A DNA stretch of 52,012 nucleotides from Pseudomonas putida. Lineage in GTDB: Bacteria; Pseudomonadota; Gammaproteobacteria; Pseudomonadales; Pseudomonadaceae. The stretch covers positions 1 to 52,012 of the forward strand of contig NZ_MKZO01000038.1 in NCBI RefSeq assembly GCF_001941965.1. Reading direction: 5' to 3'. Made by a program: the position numbers and the translations under genes. Position 1 is the stretch's first letter; every line of letters starts with the position of its first letter. Positions 41,295-50,152 of the stretch are shown here, piece after piece. The notes under the pieces are model-generated. The model was given only the letters and a program-made list of their open reading frames with translations, had not been told where the DNA came from and did not search any database.

Positions 41295-42223
41295 CAGCGG
41301 CCCAGCAGTCGGCTCAGACCCACCGCCAACGGCGTAACCTCAGGCAACCCGAACCGCGCCAGCAACCGTCCGTTGTCCGCCCGCGAATGACGAATATCGC
41401 CACTACGCGCCACCCCGTAGCTCACCTCCGGCAAAGTCCCCAGCACACCGCGCAGCGCGTCCAGCAACTGGTTCAGCGAAGTCGCCTGGTTCAGCCCGAT
41501 ATTCACCGCGCCTTCCTCGACCTGCGGCATTTCCAGCGCCTGCAGCATCACCGCGACCAGGTCAGCGACATAGAGAAAGTCCCGGGTCTGCTCGCCGTCG
41601 CCGAACACCTTGATCGGCGTACCGTTCAGCGCACGCTCGCAGAAGATGCTGATCACCCCGGAGTACGGCGAGGATGGATCCTGGCGTGGGCCGAAGATGT
41701 TGAAGAAGCGGAACACCACCGGCTCCAGACCATGCTGGCGGCGGTAGAAATCCAGGTACTGCTCGCTGGCCAGCTTGTCCGAGGCGTAGGGGGTCAGCGG
41801 CGCCTTGGTGGTGTCTTCGCTGATCGACTCACCTTCCCCGTTGTTGCCATACACGGCCGCGCTGGACGCGAACAGCACGCGTTTGATCCCCGCCAGGCGC
41901 ATGGCCTCGCAGACATTCAAGGTGCCGATGAAATTGCTCTGGTGAGTCTTCACCGGATCGTCCACCGAAGCCTGTACCGAAGCGACTGCGGCCAGGTGCA
42001 CTACGGCGCTGCAACCCTCGACGGCGCGGGCGACGAGGGCGGCATCGGCGACATCACCTTGGATCAGTTGCAGCTTCGGGTGGTCCAGTTGCAGGTTGGC
42101 CGGCTTGCCGGTCGACAGGTCGTCGAGCACGCGCACGGCGTAGCCTTTTTCCAGCAGGGCGTCACACAGATGGGAACCGATGAAACCAGCGCCACCGGTG
42201 ATCAGAATGGGGGCATCAGCCAT
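41294..42223 (-). CDS. NAD-dependent nucleotide-sugar epimerase/dehydratase
   Basis: The 309-residue extended short-chain dehydrogenase has the NAD-binding GGAGFIGSHL near the N-terminus, DDLSTGKPAN after strand two, and a YASDKLASEQYL segment with the catalytic Tyr/Lys pattern YxxxK shifted (PYASDK). It is GalE-like and probably works on UDP-sugars for surface polysaccharide. ATG 42223 overlaps the end of the preceding gene by 8 nt. Confidence 0.88.
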   Translation of the reverse strand: MADAPILITGGAGFIGSHLCDALLEKGYAVRVLDDLSTGKPANLQLDHPKLQLIQGDVADAALVARAVEGCSAVVHLAAVASVQASVDDPVKTHQSNFIGTLNVCEAMRLAGIKRVLFASSAAVYGNNGEGESISEDTTKAPLTPYASDKLASEQYLDFYRRQHGLEPVVFRFFNIFGPRQDPSSPYSGVISIFCERALNGTPIKVFGDGEQTRDFLYVADLVAVMLQALEMPQVEEGAVNIGLNQATSLNQLLDALRGVLGTLPEVSYGVARSGDIRHSRADNGRLLARFGLPEVTPLAVGLSRLLGR

Positions 42224-43100
42224 GACGATAGAAACGGTCCAGTAGGGTCGGCAGGCCGGAGCGCCAGGCGCGCGGCTTGATGCCGAAGGTGTGAAGGATC
42301 TTTTTGCAGGCCAGCACCGCGTGCTGCGGCTCCTCGAAAGCATCCGGGCGCGCGGCGTGAGCCTGGGCGGTGGGTGCCTCGACCGCCAGCTGGCGCAACT
42401 GCGAGGCCTCGCCGAGGATCGCCTGGCCCAGCGCCAGCGGCGTGGTCGCCTCGTTGCCGGCGTAGTGGTAGGTGCCCCAGAGCGGCGCGGCGCAGTCCAG
42501 TTGCTTGAGCACCGAGAGGATCACCCGGGCGGCATCGTCCACCGGGGTCGGATTGCCCCGGCGGTCATCGGCCAGCAGCAGTTCCTGGGCGGTTTCGGCG
42601 CGGGTCAGAAAACGCCCGAGAACACCGTCGAGGCTGTCGTCGAGGACCCAGCCGAAGCGCAGCAGCACATGCTGCGGGCAGGTGGCGCGCACGCTCTGTT
42701 CGATGCGCCACAGCGCCTGGCCACGCAGGCCCAGTGGCACCGGTTCGTCCTTCTCGCTGTAGGCCGTGGCCCGCGAGCCGTCGAAAACGCGGTAGCTGGA
42801 TGGCTGGACGAGGATGATGTTGTGGTGCTGGCATAACTCGGCAAGACGCTCCACCGAGCGTTCCTGGGAGGCCAGGCGCTGTTCGCTGACCGACTCGGCC
42901 TGGAACCAGTCGAAGTAGTAGGCCAGGTTGACCAAGGCATCCGGACGGGTGTCGTCGAGCAACTGGGTCAGGCTCGCGGCGTCCCAGCCCTGCTCGGGCG
43001 GACGCGGCGCAAGAAAACCGATGTCCTCCTCCGCACCGAGACGAATCAGCGCTTGCCCAAGGGCATTTCCACCACCCAACAGCATCAGGCGCATTCGCAT
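42216..43100 (-). CDS. RmlD-like sugar-nucleotide reductase
   Basis: From ATG 43100 the product has 294 residues. It is a short-chain dehydrogenase of the RmlD type, with the nucleotide-binding LMLLGGGNALGQAL at the start. The central catalytic motif is not clear (the region reads SSYRVFDGSRATAYSEKD, similar to the RmlD pattern). It is coupled to the epimerase gene and both have counterparts in P. aeruginosa (PA4068/PA4069) as I recall. Product sugar unknown. Confidence 0.8.
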   Translation of the reverse strand: MRMRLMLLGGGNALGQALIRLGAEEDIGFLAPRPPEQGWDAASLTQLLDDTRPDALVNLAYYFDWFQAESVSEQRLASQERSVERLAELCQHHNIILVQPSSYRVFDGSRATAYSEKDEPVPLGLRGQALWRIEQSVRATCPQHVLLRFGWVLDDSLDGVLGRFLTRAETAQELLLADDRRGNPTPVDDAARVILSVLKQLDCAAPLWGTYHYAGNEATTPLALGQAILGEASQLRQLAVEAPTAQAHAARPDAFEEPQHAVLACKKILHTFGIKPRAWRSGLPTLLDRFYRHG

Positions 43101-43392
43101 AGGTTCAGCAGGTCCGCTCAGGTTGATTGAAAAGGCAAGCACGTAGTTTGCGGTTTCCGCCCGGGGAAGTCCAACCCACCCCGATCCACAGGATGTTTAA
43201 AGACTCAGGTCAAGCGAGGGTGTTTCCCACACTCTCAAATAGGAATCAGCTTACATCGGCAAAAGAACCAACTGACTTCGGCAACCGAAAAAACCACCTT
43301 CAATATCTACATGCCGGCTACCTGTTGTGCCGTCAGGTGCCATTGCGGGGCAAGGAGGCCCCGATCCCCCCACTTGCTAAGGAAGGTTACCC

Positions 43393-44436
43393 ATGAAGGA
43401 CCGCGACGTCGCCACCCTGACCCTCGATAACGACCAGCTCGATCAACTGCACAAGGCCAGCCTTGATCTCGCCCGCCATGGCGGCCCGCAACTGCCTGGC
43501 GCCGCACTCAAGGCGCGCTTGTGGGCACGCCTGCTGGAGACCAGCCTGCGACCGGCGCAACAAGCCACCGTGAACCTGTTCGCCGATGGCAAGCTTGCCG
43601 CCCTGCTGTTCTCTCGCCTGCGCGCACCCAAGGATGATCCGCTACCGGAACGACTGCCGGACCTGGCGCGCCTGGAGCGGGACTTCACCTGCCTGTACCT
43701 GGGCTCGCGCAACCAGGTGCTGCTGGAACTGGTGCGCCATTGCGCCTTCGCGTTCGATATCGACAACGACGGCAAGCACCTGCGCCTGGTCGGTAACTTC
43801 AAAGGGGGCGGGCGCCAGCCACGCCATGATGAAAACCGCCGAGCCCCGGTAGAGCTCAGCTCCCACGCCGGCCTGCGCCTTGGCCCGCATACCGAGGCGC
43901 CCTACCACTGCTCGGTGGTCGCCCATGACGGCCATTCCCCGGCGCCTTCGGCCCTGGTCCTCAGCGCGCGCTGGAACCCCGCGGACGAACCGACCCGCAT
44001 CGTCCCGCTGCGCAGCGTGATCGAAGGCCTCGGCAGCCTCGATGTGCTGGCCCTGAGCTCGCGCTCGTTCGATTTCACCCGCAGCGAATGCTTCGTCGAT
44101 GGGCGCGGCGCAGGCGGCACGGCGACCTCGATCATCGATTTCGATGAACAGGGCGGCTTCAGCGTGCGCTACAACGCCTATCGCTTTTCCCTCAACGACC
44201 ACGCCAGCGACGCCGCCGCCCGCGCCTTCGACGCCTTCCAGGAGCGCCTGGCGCAGACCCGCCCGGTGGATTTCGTACTACAGCCGGACACCGTGCTGCT
44301 GGTCAATAACACCCGCGCCCTGCATGGCCGCGAACTGCTGAGTGACAACCGTCGCCTGCTGATCCGGCTGTTCGGCTATTCGCGTTTCGCCCGTCCGCTG
44401 ATCCTCACGGAAGACCCGCTGCTGGTGCGCGGTTGA
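43393..44436 (+). CDS. Fe(II)/2-oxoglutarate-dependent oxygenase (TauD/TfdA, clavaminate-synthase-like)
   Basis: The 347-residue protein has the metal-binding facial triad: His166 and Glu168 in PHTE, and the distal His311 in NNTRALHGRE, with arginines soon after (RRLLIRL) for 2-oxoglutarate. The Glu in HxE means a hydroxylase rather than a halogenase of the BesD type. Relatives hydroxylate free amino acids such as arginine, asparagine or lysine. ATG 43393 follows AAGGAAGG. A TSUP transporter follows within 25 nt, and amino-acid transport genes are nearby, so an amino-acid substrate is likely but not shown. Confidence 0.86.
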   Translation: MKDRDVATLTLDNDQLDQLHKASLDLARHGGPQLPGAALKARLWARLLETSLRPAQQATVNLFADGKLAALLFSRLRAPKDDPLPERLPDLARLERDFTCLYLGSRNQVLLELVRHCAFAFDIDNDGKHLRLVGNFKGGGRQPRHDENRRAPVELSSHAGLRLGPHTEAPYHCSVVAHDGHSPAPSALVLSARWNPADEPTRIVPLRSVIEGLGSLDVLALSSRSFDFTRSECFVDGRGAGGTATSIIDFDEQGGFSVRYNAYRFSLNDHASDAAARAFDAFQERLAQTRPVDFVLQPDTVLLVNNTRALHGRELLSDNRRLLIRLFGYSRFARPLILTEDPLLVRG

Positions 44437-44457
44437 TAGCCCTGGAGTAATGATTCA

Positions 44458-45255
44458 ATGCTGGAAGTCGATTTACCCCTGTTGCTCGTCCTTGCCGCCG
44501 TTGCGCTGCTGGCCGGGTTCTTCGATGCCATCGCCGGCGGCGGCGGCCTGATCACCCTGCCGGTGCTGTTCATCGCCGGGCTCGATCCGCTGGCGGCACT
44601 GGCCACCAACAAGTTCCAGGCCGCCAGCGCCACGGCCTCGGCAACCTGGGCCTTTGCCCGGCGCGGCATGCTGGACTGGAGCAGCGGCCTGCCCATGGCC
44701 GTGATGGCCTTCGTCGGCGGCGCGCTCGGGGCGCTGTCGGTCAGCCTGGTGCCTCACGACCTGCTGCAGGCCGGGGTGCCGGTGCTGCTGGTGCTGGTGG
44801 CCGGCTACTTCGCCTTCAGCCCGCGGATGGACGACAGCACACTGCGCCAGCCGCGCATATCCCCGGCCCTGTTCTGCCTGCTCGTGGCGCCATTGCTGGG
44901 TTTCTACGACGGCGTGTTCGGGCCGGGCGTAGGCTCGTTCCTGATGCTGGCGTTCATGCTGCTGCTCGGCCACGGCATGCTCCGGGCAGTCGGCAACAGC
45001 AAGCTGCTCAATGCCGCCTGCAACCTGGGCGCGCTGCTGGTCTTCGCCGCCAGCGGCAAGCTGCTGTGGTCGCTGGCCTTGGTCATGGCCCTGAGCGCCA
45101 TACTCGGCGCACAACTCGGCGCGCGCTGCGCGGTGCATTTCGGGCCGCGGCTGGTACGGCCACTGGTGGTCTGCGTGTGCACGGTGATGGCCACCAAGCT
45201 GCTGCTGGATGCCAGCAACCCGCTGGTGGAATGGGTGGCCGACGAATGGCCCTGA
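44458..45255 (+). CDS. TSUP-family membrane transporter (TauE/SafE)
   Basis: The 265-residue protein has eight predicted helices in two repeats with the family block GFFDAIAGGGGLITLPVL and its counterpart GFYDGVFGPGVGSFL in the second half. TSUP proteins move organosulfur or organic anions. It lies 21 nt after the oxygenase gene and is probably co-transcribed; it could export the oxygenase product or import its substrate. Confidence 0.88.
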   Translation: MLEVDLPLLLVLAAVALLAGFFDAIAGGGGLITLPVLFIAGLDPLAALATNKFQAASATASATWAFARRGMLDWSSGLPMAVMAFVGGALGALSVSLVPHDLLQAGVPVLLVLVAGYFAFSPRMDDSTLRQPRISPALFCLLVAPLLGFYDGVFGPGVGSFLMLAFMLLLGHGMLRAVGNSKLLNAACNLGALLVFAASGKLLWSLALVMALSAILGAQLGARCAVHFGPRLVRPLVVCVCTVMATKLLLDASNPLVEWVADEWP

Positions 45256-45258
45256 GGC

Positions 45259-46077
45259 TTATTCGATCTCGAACAGCCCGTTGCGTATTGGCCCCGCCGT
45301 CAGGCGCTCGCGAACATCGTCGTCGATGCGCGGATCGTCCGGCCGATACAGCTTCACCTGGCGATAGGCATTGATGCGGTTGATCTCCGGGCCGAGGTAT
45401 TCCCAGACCACCCGGGTGCACGCCGGGGTACGCCGGTCGCCACTGGAAACCCCGGTCTTGAGCCCGTTGAGCCGGGTGATGCGGCTTTTGAAACTGGGGA
45501 TCAGCACGGTCTGGCTCATCTCGTTGACGGTCAGCGACTCGTAGTCCATGAGGAACACCCGGTCCTGCAACTGGAACGCCGCACCCAGGTAGCGGCAACG
45601 CACCCAGTCCTCCGCCTGCACGTCGGTGCTGCTGGAACGTTCCTGACGCTCCTGGCGCTCGAACAGGTAGTTGCCGTTGTCTTCGTAGAGGTGCACCAGC
45701 GACAGCAGGATGCTGCCCGGTACCGACATGCAGTTGGAATATTCGAAGTAGTAGCCGCAGTAGCGCGACAGGTTGCCGGCGTGCTCGCGCAGAGGGCGCA
45801 ACAGCTCCAGCAGCGGATCGTTCTGCACCGGGCTGGCGACCGCATTGCCCCGTGCACCGATCAGCCGGGCGAACTGTTCCGGCGGCAGGCCCAGCTCATA
45901 ATCCTCGACCCCGAAGAAATCACCGATGCGCTTGAGGTTGTAGGCCGTCGGCTGGCTCTGCCCGCTCAAATACTTGTTGAACTGCGCCCGGTTGATCGAG
46001 AGCTGGCGGCAAACCTCGGAGATAGAGCGGTAGTGGCTGCAGGCCAACTTGAGGTTGATGCCGAGGTTTTCACTCAT
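45259..46077 (-). CDS. XRE-type HTH transcriptional regulator with C-terminal sensor-like domain
   Basis: From ATG 46077 the product has 272 residues. The N-terminal part (about 15-65) is a Cro/C1 helix-turn-helix (SISEVCRQLSINRAQFNKYLSGQSQPTAYNLKRIGDFF). The larger C-terminal part is not a recognised domain. It is divergent from the alanine-type symporter and convergent with the TSUP gene (3 nt between stops). It may control the symporter through the palindrome at 46167. Confidence 0.85.
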   Translation of the reverse strand: MSENLGINLKLACSHYRSISEVCRQLSINRAQFNKYLSGQSQPTAYNLKRIGDFFGVEDYELGLPPEQFARLIGARGNAVASPVQNDPLLELLRPLREHAGNLSRYCGYYFEYSNCMSVPGSILLSLVHLYEDNGNYLFERQERQERSSSTDVQAEDWVRCRYLGAAFQLQDRVFLMDYESLTVNEMSQTVLIPSFKSRITRLNGLKTGVSSGDRRTPACTRVVWEYLGPEINRINAYRQVKLYRPDDPRIDDDVRERLTAGPIRNGLFEIE

Positions 46078-46166
46078 GGGGACAGATCCGGTTGATGCGA
46101 CAGGCGCCAGTTTAGCATCAGGTCGCACCAAAACAGAGCAACTGGCGAAATTGTAACCACAGTTGT

Positions 46167-46180
46167 CATGTTCAAACATG
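46167..46180. promoter_or_regulatory. Palindrome between the HTH regulator and the symporter
   Basis: CATGTT-CA-AACATG is a perfect 6-bp inverted repeat with a 2-nt centre, in the 178-bp divergent region. A direct repeat TGCGCGCC (46180-46187 and 46201-46208) lies next to it. It is a candidate operator. Confidence 0.4.
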
Positions 46181-46255
46181 CGCGCCATGGACCTGGTGCT
46201 TGCGCGCCAGCCTATCTGTCTTTCATGCAAAGAATAAGAATCCGAGGTCACTTCC

Positions 46256-47698
46256 ATGCTTGAAGCGCTCAACGATTTCCTTTCGGGGAAACTCCTCATC
46301 GTGCTCATCGTCGGACTGGGTAGCTATTTCACCATCCGCTCCCGTTTCGTCCAGTTCCGCCATTTCGGCCACATGTTCGGTGTATTCAAGGAATCGTTGC
46401 GCGGCCAGGCTGGCCAGCTGAGCTCTTTCCAGGCGCTGATGCTGAGCCTGGCCGGTCGTGTCGGTGCGGGTAACATCGCCGGTGTCGGTATCGCCGTGAC
46501 CCTGGGTGGTCCGGGTGCCGTGTTCTGGATGTGGGTCACCGCGCTGGTCGGCATGTCCAGCAGCTTCTTCGAATGTACCCTGGCCCAGGTCTACAAGCGC
46601 GCCGATGGCGATGGCCTGTACCGTGGTGGTCCGGCCTACTACATCCAGCACGGCCTGAAGCTCAAGGGCATGGCAGTGGTGTTCTCCCTGCTGCTGCTGG
46701 TCACCTACGGCTTCGCCTTCAACGGCCTGCAGTCGTACACCGTGACCCACTCGCTGCAGAACGCCTTCGGCTTCGCCCCGAACCACACCGGTATCGCCCT
46801 GGCGGTCCTGCTGGCGATCGTCTTCGTCGGCGGCATCAAGCGTATCGCCGCGGTGTCCGACCTGCTGGTTCCGGTCAAGACCCTGGCCTACATCGGCGTC
46901 ACCCTGTACGTGATCGGCACCCAGATCGAACACGTGCCGGCCATGCTGGAAACCATCTTCAAGAGCGCCTTCGGCCTGGATCCGGCCTTCGCCGGCCTGC
47001 TGGGCAGCGCCATCGTGATGGGCGTGAAGCGCGGCGTGTTCGCCAACGAAGCCGGCCTGGGCAGTGCGCCTAACGTCGCCGCCGTCGCCGCCGTGAAGCA
47101 CCCGGGCGCTCAGGGCGTGGTCCAGGCGTTCAGCGTGTTCCTCGACACCTTCGTCATCTGCACCTGCACCGCACTGCTGATCCTGCTGTCGGGCTTCTAC
47201 ACCCCGGGCTTCGAAGGTGACGGCATCGTCCTGACCCAGAACTCCCTGGCGGCGGTCGTCGGTGACTGGGGCCGGATCTTCGTCAGCGTCGCCCTGTCGC
47301 TGTTCGTCTTCACCTGCATCCTCTACAACTACTACCTGGGCGAAAACAGCCTGCAGTTCCTGACCCGCAACCGCATGGTGCTGATGGGCTACCGCGCGCT
47401 GGTGCTGGCCCTGATCGTCTGGGGTTCGGTACAGAACCTGGGTACCGTGTTCGCCTTCGCCGACATCACCATGACCTGCCTGGCCTTCGTCAACCTGATC
47501 GCCCTGGCCATGCTGTTCAAGATCGGCCTGCGGGTGATGCGCGACTACGACGAGCAACGCAAGGCTGGCATCTCGCAGCCAGTGTTCGACTCGGCCAAGT
47601 TCTCCGACCTGGACCTGGACCGTGCCGCCTGGCCGGAAGGTGCCAAGGCTGAAGCCGCCGACGCTACCGTAGCGGGCGCCGCGCAAACCCAGCGCTAA
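46256..47698 (+). CDS. Sodium:alanine-type amino-acid symporter (AGCS family)
   Basis: The 480-residue polytopic protein shows the AGCS landmarks GRVGAGNIAGVGIAVTLGGPGAVFWMW (sodium and substrate site, about 67-94) and GVKRGVFANEAGLGSAPN (about 255-275). It imports alanine, glycine or related amino acids with sodium. It has a strong downstream terminator and so forms a single transcription unit. Confidence 0.94.
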   Translation: MLEALNDFLSGKLLIVLIVGLGSYFTIRSRFVQFRHFGHMFGVFKESLRGQAGQLSSFQALMLSLAGRVGAGNIAGVGIAVTLGGPGAVFWMWVTALVGMSSSFFECTLAQVYKRADGDGLYRGGPAYYIQHGLKLKGMAVVFSLLLLVTYGFAFNGLQSYTVTHSLQNAFGFAPNHTGIALAVLLAIVFVGGIKRIAAVSDLLVPVKTLAYIGVTLYVIGTQIEHVPAMLETIFKSAFGLDPAFAGLLGSAIVMGVKRGVFANEAGLGSAPNVAAVAAVKHPGAQGVVQAFSVFLDTFVICTCTALLILLSGFYTPGFEGDGIVLTQNSLAAVVGDWGRIFVSVALSLFVFTCILYNYYLGENSLQFLTRNRMVLMGYRALVLALIVWGSVQNLGTVFAFADITMTCLAFVNLIALAMLFKIGLRVMRDYDEQRKAGISQPVFDSAKFSDLDLDRAAWPEGAKAEAADATVAGAAQTQR

Positions 47699-47726
47699 GT
47701 TCTCCCGCGCTTCGCTCCAGAAAGAG

Positions 47727-47755
47727 AGCCGCCCCTTCGCGGGCGGCTTTTTTTT
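47727..47755 (+). terminator. Intrinsic terminator of the symporter gene
   Basis: AGCCGCCC and GGGCGGCT form a perfect 8-bp stem with a 6-nt loop, followed by seven T. Confidence 0.95.
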
Positions 47756-47791
47756 GCCCGATTTTTCTGTTTTTGCTTTGGAAATACCCTA

Positions 47792-48781
47792 ATGCGCGCA
47801 GTCAAGAATCTCCTCGTCCTCTATACCGGCGGCACCATCGGCATGCTGCAAACGTCCCAGGGCCTGGCCCCGGCGGGCGGCTTCGACGCGCGCATGCGTG
47901 CCTGGCTGGACGCTCACCCCGAAGCGCCGCGCCCTGACTGGCGGCTGCAGGAGATGGCGCCGTTGCTCGACAGCGCCAATATGCAGCAGGCCAACTGGCT
48001 GGCGATGCGCGATGCGATCGTCGAGGCGGTGAAGCAGGATGGGCATGACGGCGTATTGCTGCTGCATGGCACCGACACCCTGGCCTACAGCGCGGCGGCA
48101 TTGTCGTTCCTGCTGCTCGGGCTGGACGTGCCGGTGGTGCTGACCGGCTCGATGTTGCCGGCCGGCGCGCCGGACAGCGATGCCTGGGACAACCTGGCTG
48201 GCGCCCTGGCGGTGTTCAGTCAAGGCGTTGAGGATGGCGTGCAACTGTTCTTCGCCGGCAAGCTGATGTCCGGGGTTCGCGCCAGCAAGCTGCGTAGCGA
48301 GGCGTTCGATGCGTTTGCTGCCCTGCCTCGTCATCGTGAAGGCGAACACGCGGCCGAACTGCCGGCAGTGTTGAGCTACTGCCAACCGCGTACGCCGGTA
48401 AACCTGGCGGTGCTGCCGGTGTATCCGGGGATACAAGCCGCTCATGTACGGGCGCTGTTGGAGACCGGGGTGAAGGGGCTGCTGCTGGAGTGCTATGGCA
48501 GCGGGACCGGGCCTTCGGATGACGATGCGCTGCTGGACGTGCTGCGTGATGCAGGACAGCGTGGTGTGCTGGTGGCGGCGATCAGCCAGTGTGCGGAAGG
48601 TAGCGTGGTGTTCGATATCTATGAGGCGGGAAGCCGGCTGCGGGATACCGGGCTGGTGTCCGGCGGCGGGATGACTCGAGAAGCGGCGCTGGGCAAAATG
48701 TTCGGGTTGCTGGGGGCCGGACTGGACCTGGCGACGGCGCGGCATTGGTTCGGGCTGGATATGTGTGGGGAGCGGGCGTAG
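47792..48781 (+). CDS. ansA: Type I (cytoplasmic) L-asparaginase
   Basis: The 329-residue enzyme hydrolyses asparagine to aspartate and ammonia. It has the first catalytic block YTGGTIGM with Thr15, and the second HGTDTLAY (about 89-96) with Thr and Asp. There is no signal peptide, so it is the cytoplasmic low-affinity type. The start is 37 nt after the T-run of the symporter terminator. Confidence 0.93.
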   Translation: MRAVKNLLVLYTGGTIGMLQTSQGLAPAGGFDARMRAWLDAHPEAPRPDWRLQEMAPLLDSANMQQANWLAMRDAIVEAVKQDGHDGVLLLHGTDTLAYSAAALSFLLLGLDVPVVLTGSMLPAGAPDSDAWDNLAGALAVFSQGVEDGVQLFFAGKLMSGVRASKLRSEAFDAFAALPRHREGEHAAELPAVLSYCQPRTPVNLAVLPVYPGIQAAHVRALLETGVKGLLLECYGSGTGPSDDDALLDVLRDAGQRGVLVAAISQCAEGSVVFDIYEAGSRLRDTGLVSGGGMTREAALGKMFGLLGAGLDLATARHWFGLDMCGERA

Positions 48782-48792
48782 CGCCTGGCTTG

Positions 48793-48879
48793 AGGGCCTC
48801 ATCGCTGGCAAGCCAGCTCCCACAGGTCCAGCGGTGCACACGGACCCTGTGGGAGCTGGCTTGCCAGCGATGAGGCCCT
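48793..48879. repeat. REP pair after ansA
   Basis: Two inverted REP copies (AGGGCCTCATCGCTGG... and ...CCAGCGATGAGGCCCT) lie just after the asparaginase gene. Confidence 0.9.
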
Positions 48880-48914
48880 GAAAGACAAAGCAGTTTCCAG
48901 GCTGGAATGAAGAA

Positions 48915-48945
48915 GGCCCAGTCTCCTCAGGAGACTGGGCCTTTC
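48915..48945 (+). terminator. Strong hairpin terminator at the edge of the AT-rich region
   Basis: GGCCCAGTCTCC and GGAGACTGGGCC form a perfect 12-bp stem with a 3-nt loop, followed by TTTCC. The opposite strand also has a T-rich flank (TTCTTC), so it may work in both directions. Confidence 0.75.
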
Positions 48946-48949
48946 CATT

Positions 48950-49313
48950 TACTGGCTCGGCAGTAGCAAATCAAAATGGTAATAAGCACCTTGAAGCTTC
49001 ACGCTTGCAATAAGGCCATGATCTATATGGCTTTTCTCAGAAGTCGTAAATACTTCTGTAAAATTTAAGCCGTTATCGACCTAAATTCTTTACGTTTGTG
49101 GGTTGGACCTCATCGAGATCACCCGACTGCTGCTAGAGGGCAGCTACCTTCATGGTGGAGTCACCAGGCATTGTGCCAACCCATGCTACAATCACATGCT
49201 CAGCCAACACAACACCACCGCATTTTCTTCCCCTACCAAGCCTCATTACTCGCCCACATAACGTGAAGCTGGATCGGCGACGGTGCTGTAAAGGCCGCGG
49301 CTCGGACGCCTAT
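48950..49313. other. AT-rich stretch without a supported gene
   Basis: I see no convincing coding sequence here. Composition falls sharply compared with the DNA to the left, which suggests the start of an acquired segment. It holds a perfect inverted repeat, CAGAAGT-N7-ACTTCTG (49038-49058), of unknown role. Confidence 0.5.
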
Positions 49314-49595
49314 CTAGAGTCCAAGTTCTCCCAGCTCTCCTCGGATTCGCTCCAACAGTTCGTCAGCGCTTTTACCATCCGCTACGGATAGGTACGCAGC
49401 AAGAATGACACTCGCGGGATGCACTCCAAGCACATCTGACATCTGCTCGATCTTGTCGAGCGACGGGCTCCACCTGCCCCGCTCAAGGTTACTGATGTAG
49501 GCCTGGCTCGGCCCTAAGCTTTCCTGAGAAAAATTTCGTTTCAGCCGATACGACTTGAGCACCGTACCAAGCGCACGCTTGAGTTCCGATCGCAT
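49314..49595 (-). CDS. Small XRE-family HTH regulator
   Basis: From ATG 49595 the product has 93 residues; a TTG at 49610 is an alternative. The Cro/C1 helix-turn-helix takes most of the protein (about 8-63, with SQESLGPSQAYISNLERGRWSPSLDKIEQMSDVLGV split over two helices). A short helical tail follows. It is divergent from the gene at 49679, with a perfect inverted repeat between, the layout of an autoregulating repressor in mobile DNA or a toxin-antitoxin locus. Confidence 0.85.
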   Translation of the reverse strand: MRSELKRALGTVLKSYRLKRNFSQESLGPSQAYISNLERGRWSPSLDKIEQMSDVLGVHPASVILAAYLSVADGKSADELLERIRGELGELGL

Positions 49596-49645
49596 TGAAG
49601 CAACTCGCAAAGGGAACGATGAAGCCGCTTCGATGCGCTCTGCAC

Positions 49646-49663
49646 TATACTGCCCACAGTATA
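49646..49663. promoter_or_regulatory. Operator-like repeat of the XRE regulator
   Basis: TATACTG-CCCA-CAGTATA is a perfect 7-bp inverted repeat with a 4-nt centre. It is placed between the divergent starts and contains TATACT, which could be a -10 hexamer, so binding would block transcription. Confidence 0.65.
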
Positions 49664-49678
49664 TTTAGAGATGCCCTG

Positions 49679-50152
49679 ATGTTTCTGACCTACCAGCACG
49701 CAAAAATCGATCAATTTAGTCTTTTTGGAGAGGCCCCCACCGCATGGAGCTATGTGGAACACAACATCCATAGGCCCTGGTTCTACGTCGCCACCCATGA
49801 GCAGAATGGAGATTTTGTGGAGCATCCTATGCTGATGCTGAGTAACGACCAGCTCCTCCAATCGCTCGTGAGCGACCAGGAAAGCGGGTTACGAGTGGAA
49901 AGTGTGCTGCTCATTACTCCAGACCATGTTAATCACGCTGGTCGGTGGATGATGGAACCCTTGGAATCGATTTTGCGGTTTAAATCTGAGGAAGGCATTG
50001 CATACGTATACAGGGTTCTAGGTGATAAAACCTACATCTACGGGGACGCTGAGATCGCATCCCTGGAAGGAGCAAGCTACGAGACAATCTTCAGCAGCTC
50101 GATGCTCTTTGATACCGCGCAAGAGCCCGCAGCCATGGCAGATCGCGAGTGA
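49679..50152 (+). CDS. Unknown protein divergent from the XRE regulator
   Basis: From ATG 49679 the product has 157 residues; in-frame ATGs further upstream would pass through the operator-like repeat and overlap the regulator gene. It is a soluble protein without signal peptide or membrane helix, with aromatic-rich segments (YVEHNIHRPWFYVATHE) and a region of alternating beta-like runs (RVESVLLITPDHV). I recognise no family. The position next to a small XRE repressor suggests a controlled accessory or toxin-like gene; that is inference. Confidence 0.7.
   Translation: MFLTYQHAKIDQFSLFGEAPTAWSYVEHNIHRPWFYVATHEQNGDFVEHPMLMLSNDQLLQSLVSDQESGLRVESVLLITPDHVNHAGRWMMEPLESILRFKSEEGIAYVYRVLGDKTYIYGDAEIASLEGASYETIFSSSMLFDTAQEPAAMADRE

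Noticed and set aside
16785..48879. Recurrent 30-35-bp repeats as a possible CRISPR array
   Set aside because: The copies are scattered singly as inverted pairs between genes and are palindromic REP sequences, not regularly spaced direct repeats.
49152..49391. 79-codon plus-strand open frame
   Set aside because: It overlaps the XRE regulator in antisense at its 3' end, has no good ribosome site, and has low-complexity composition.
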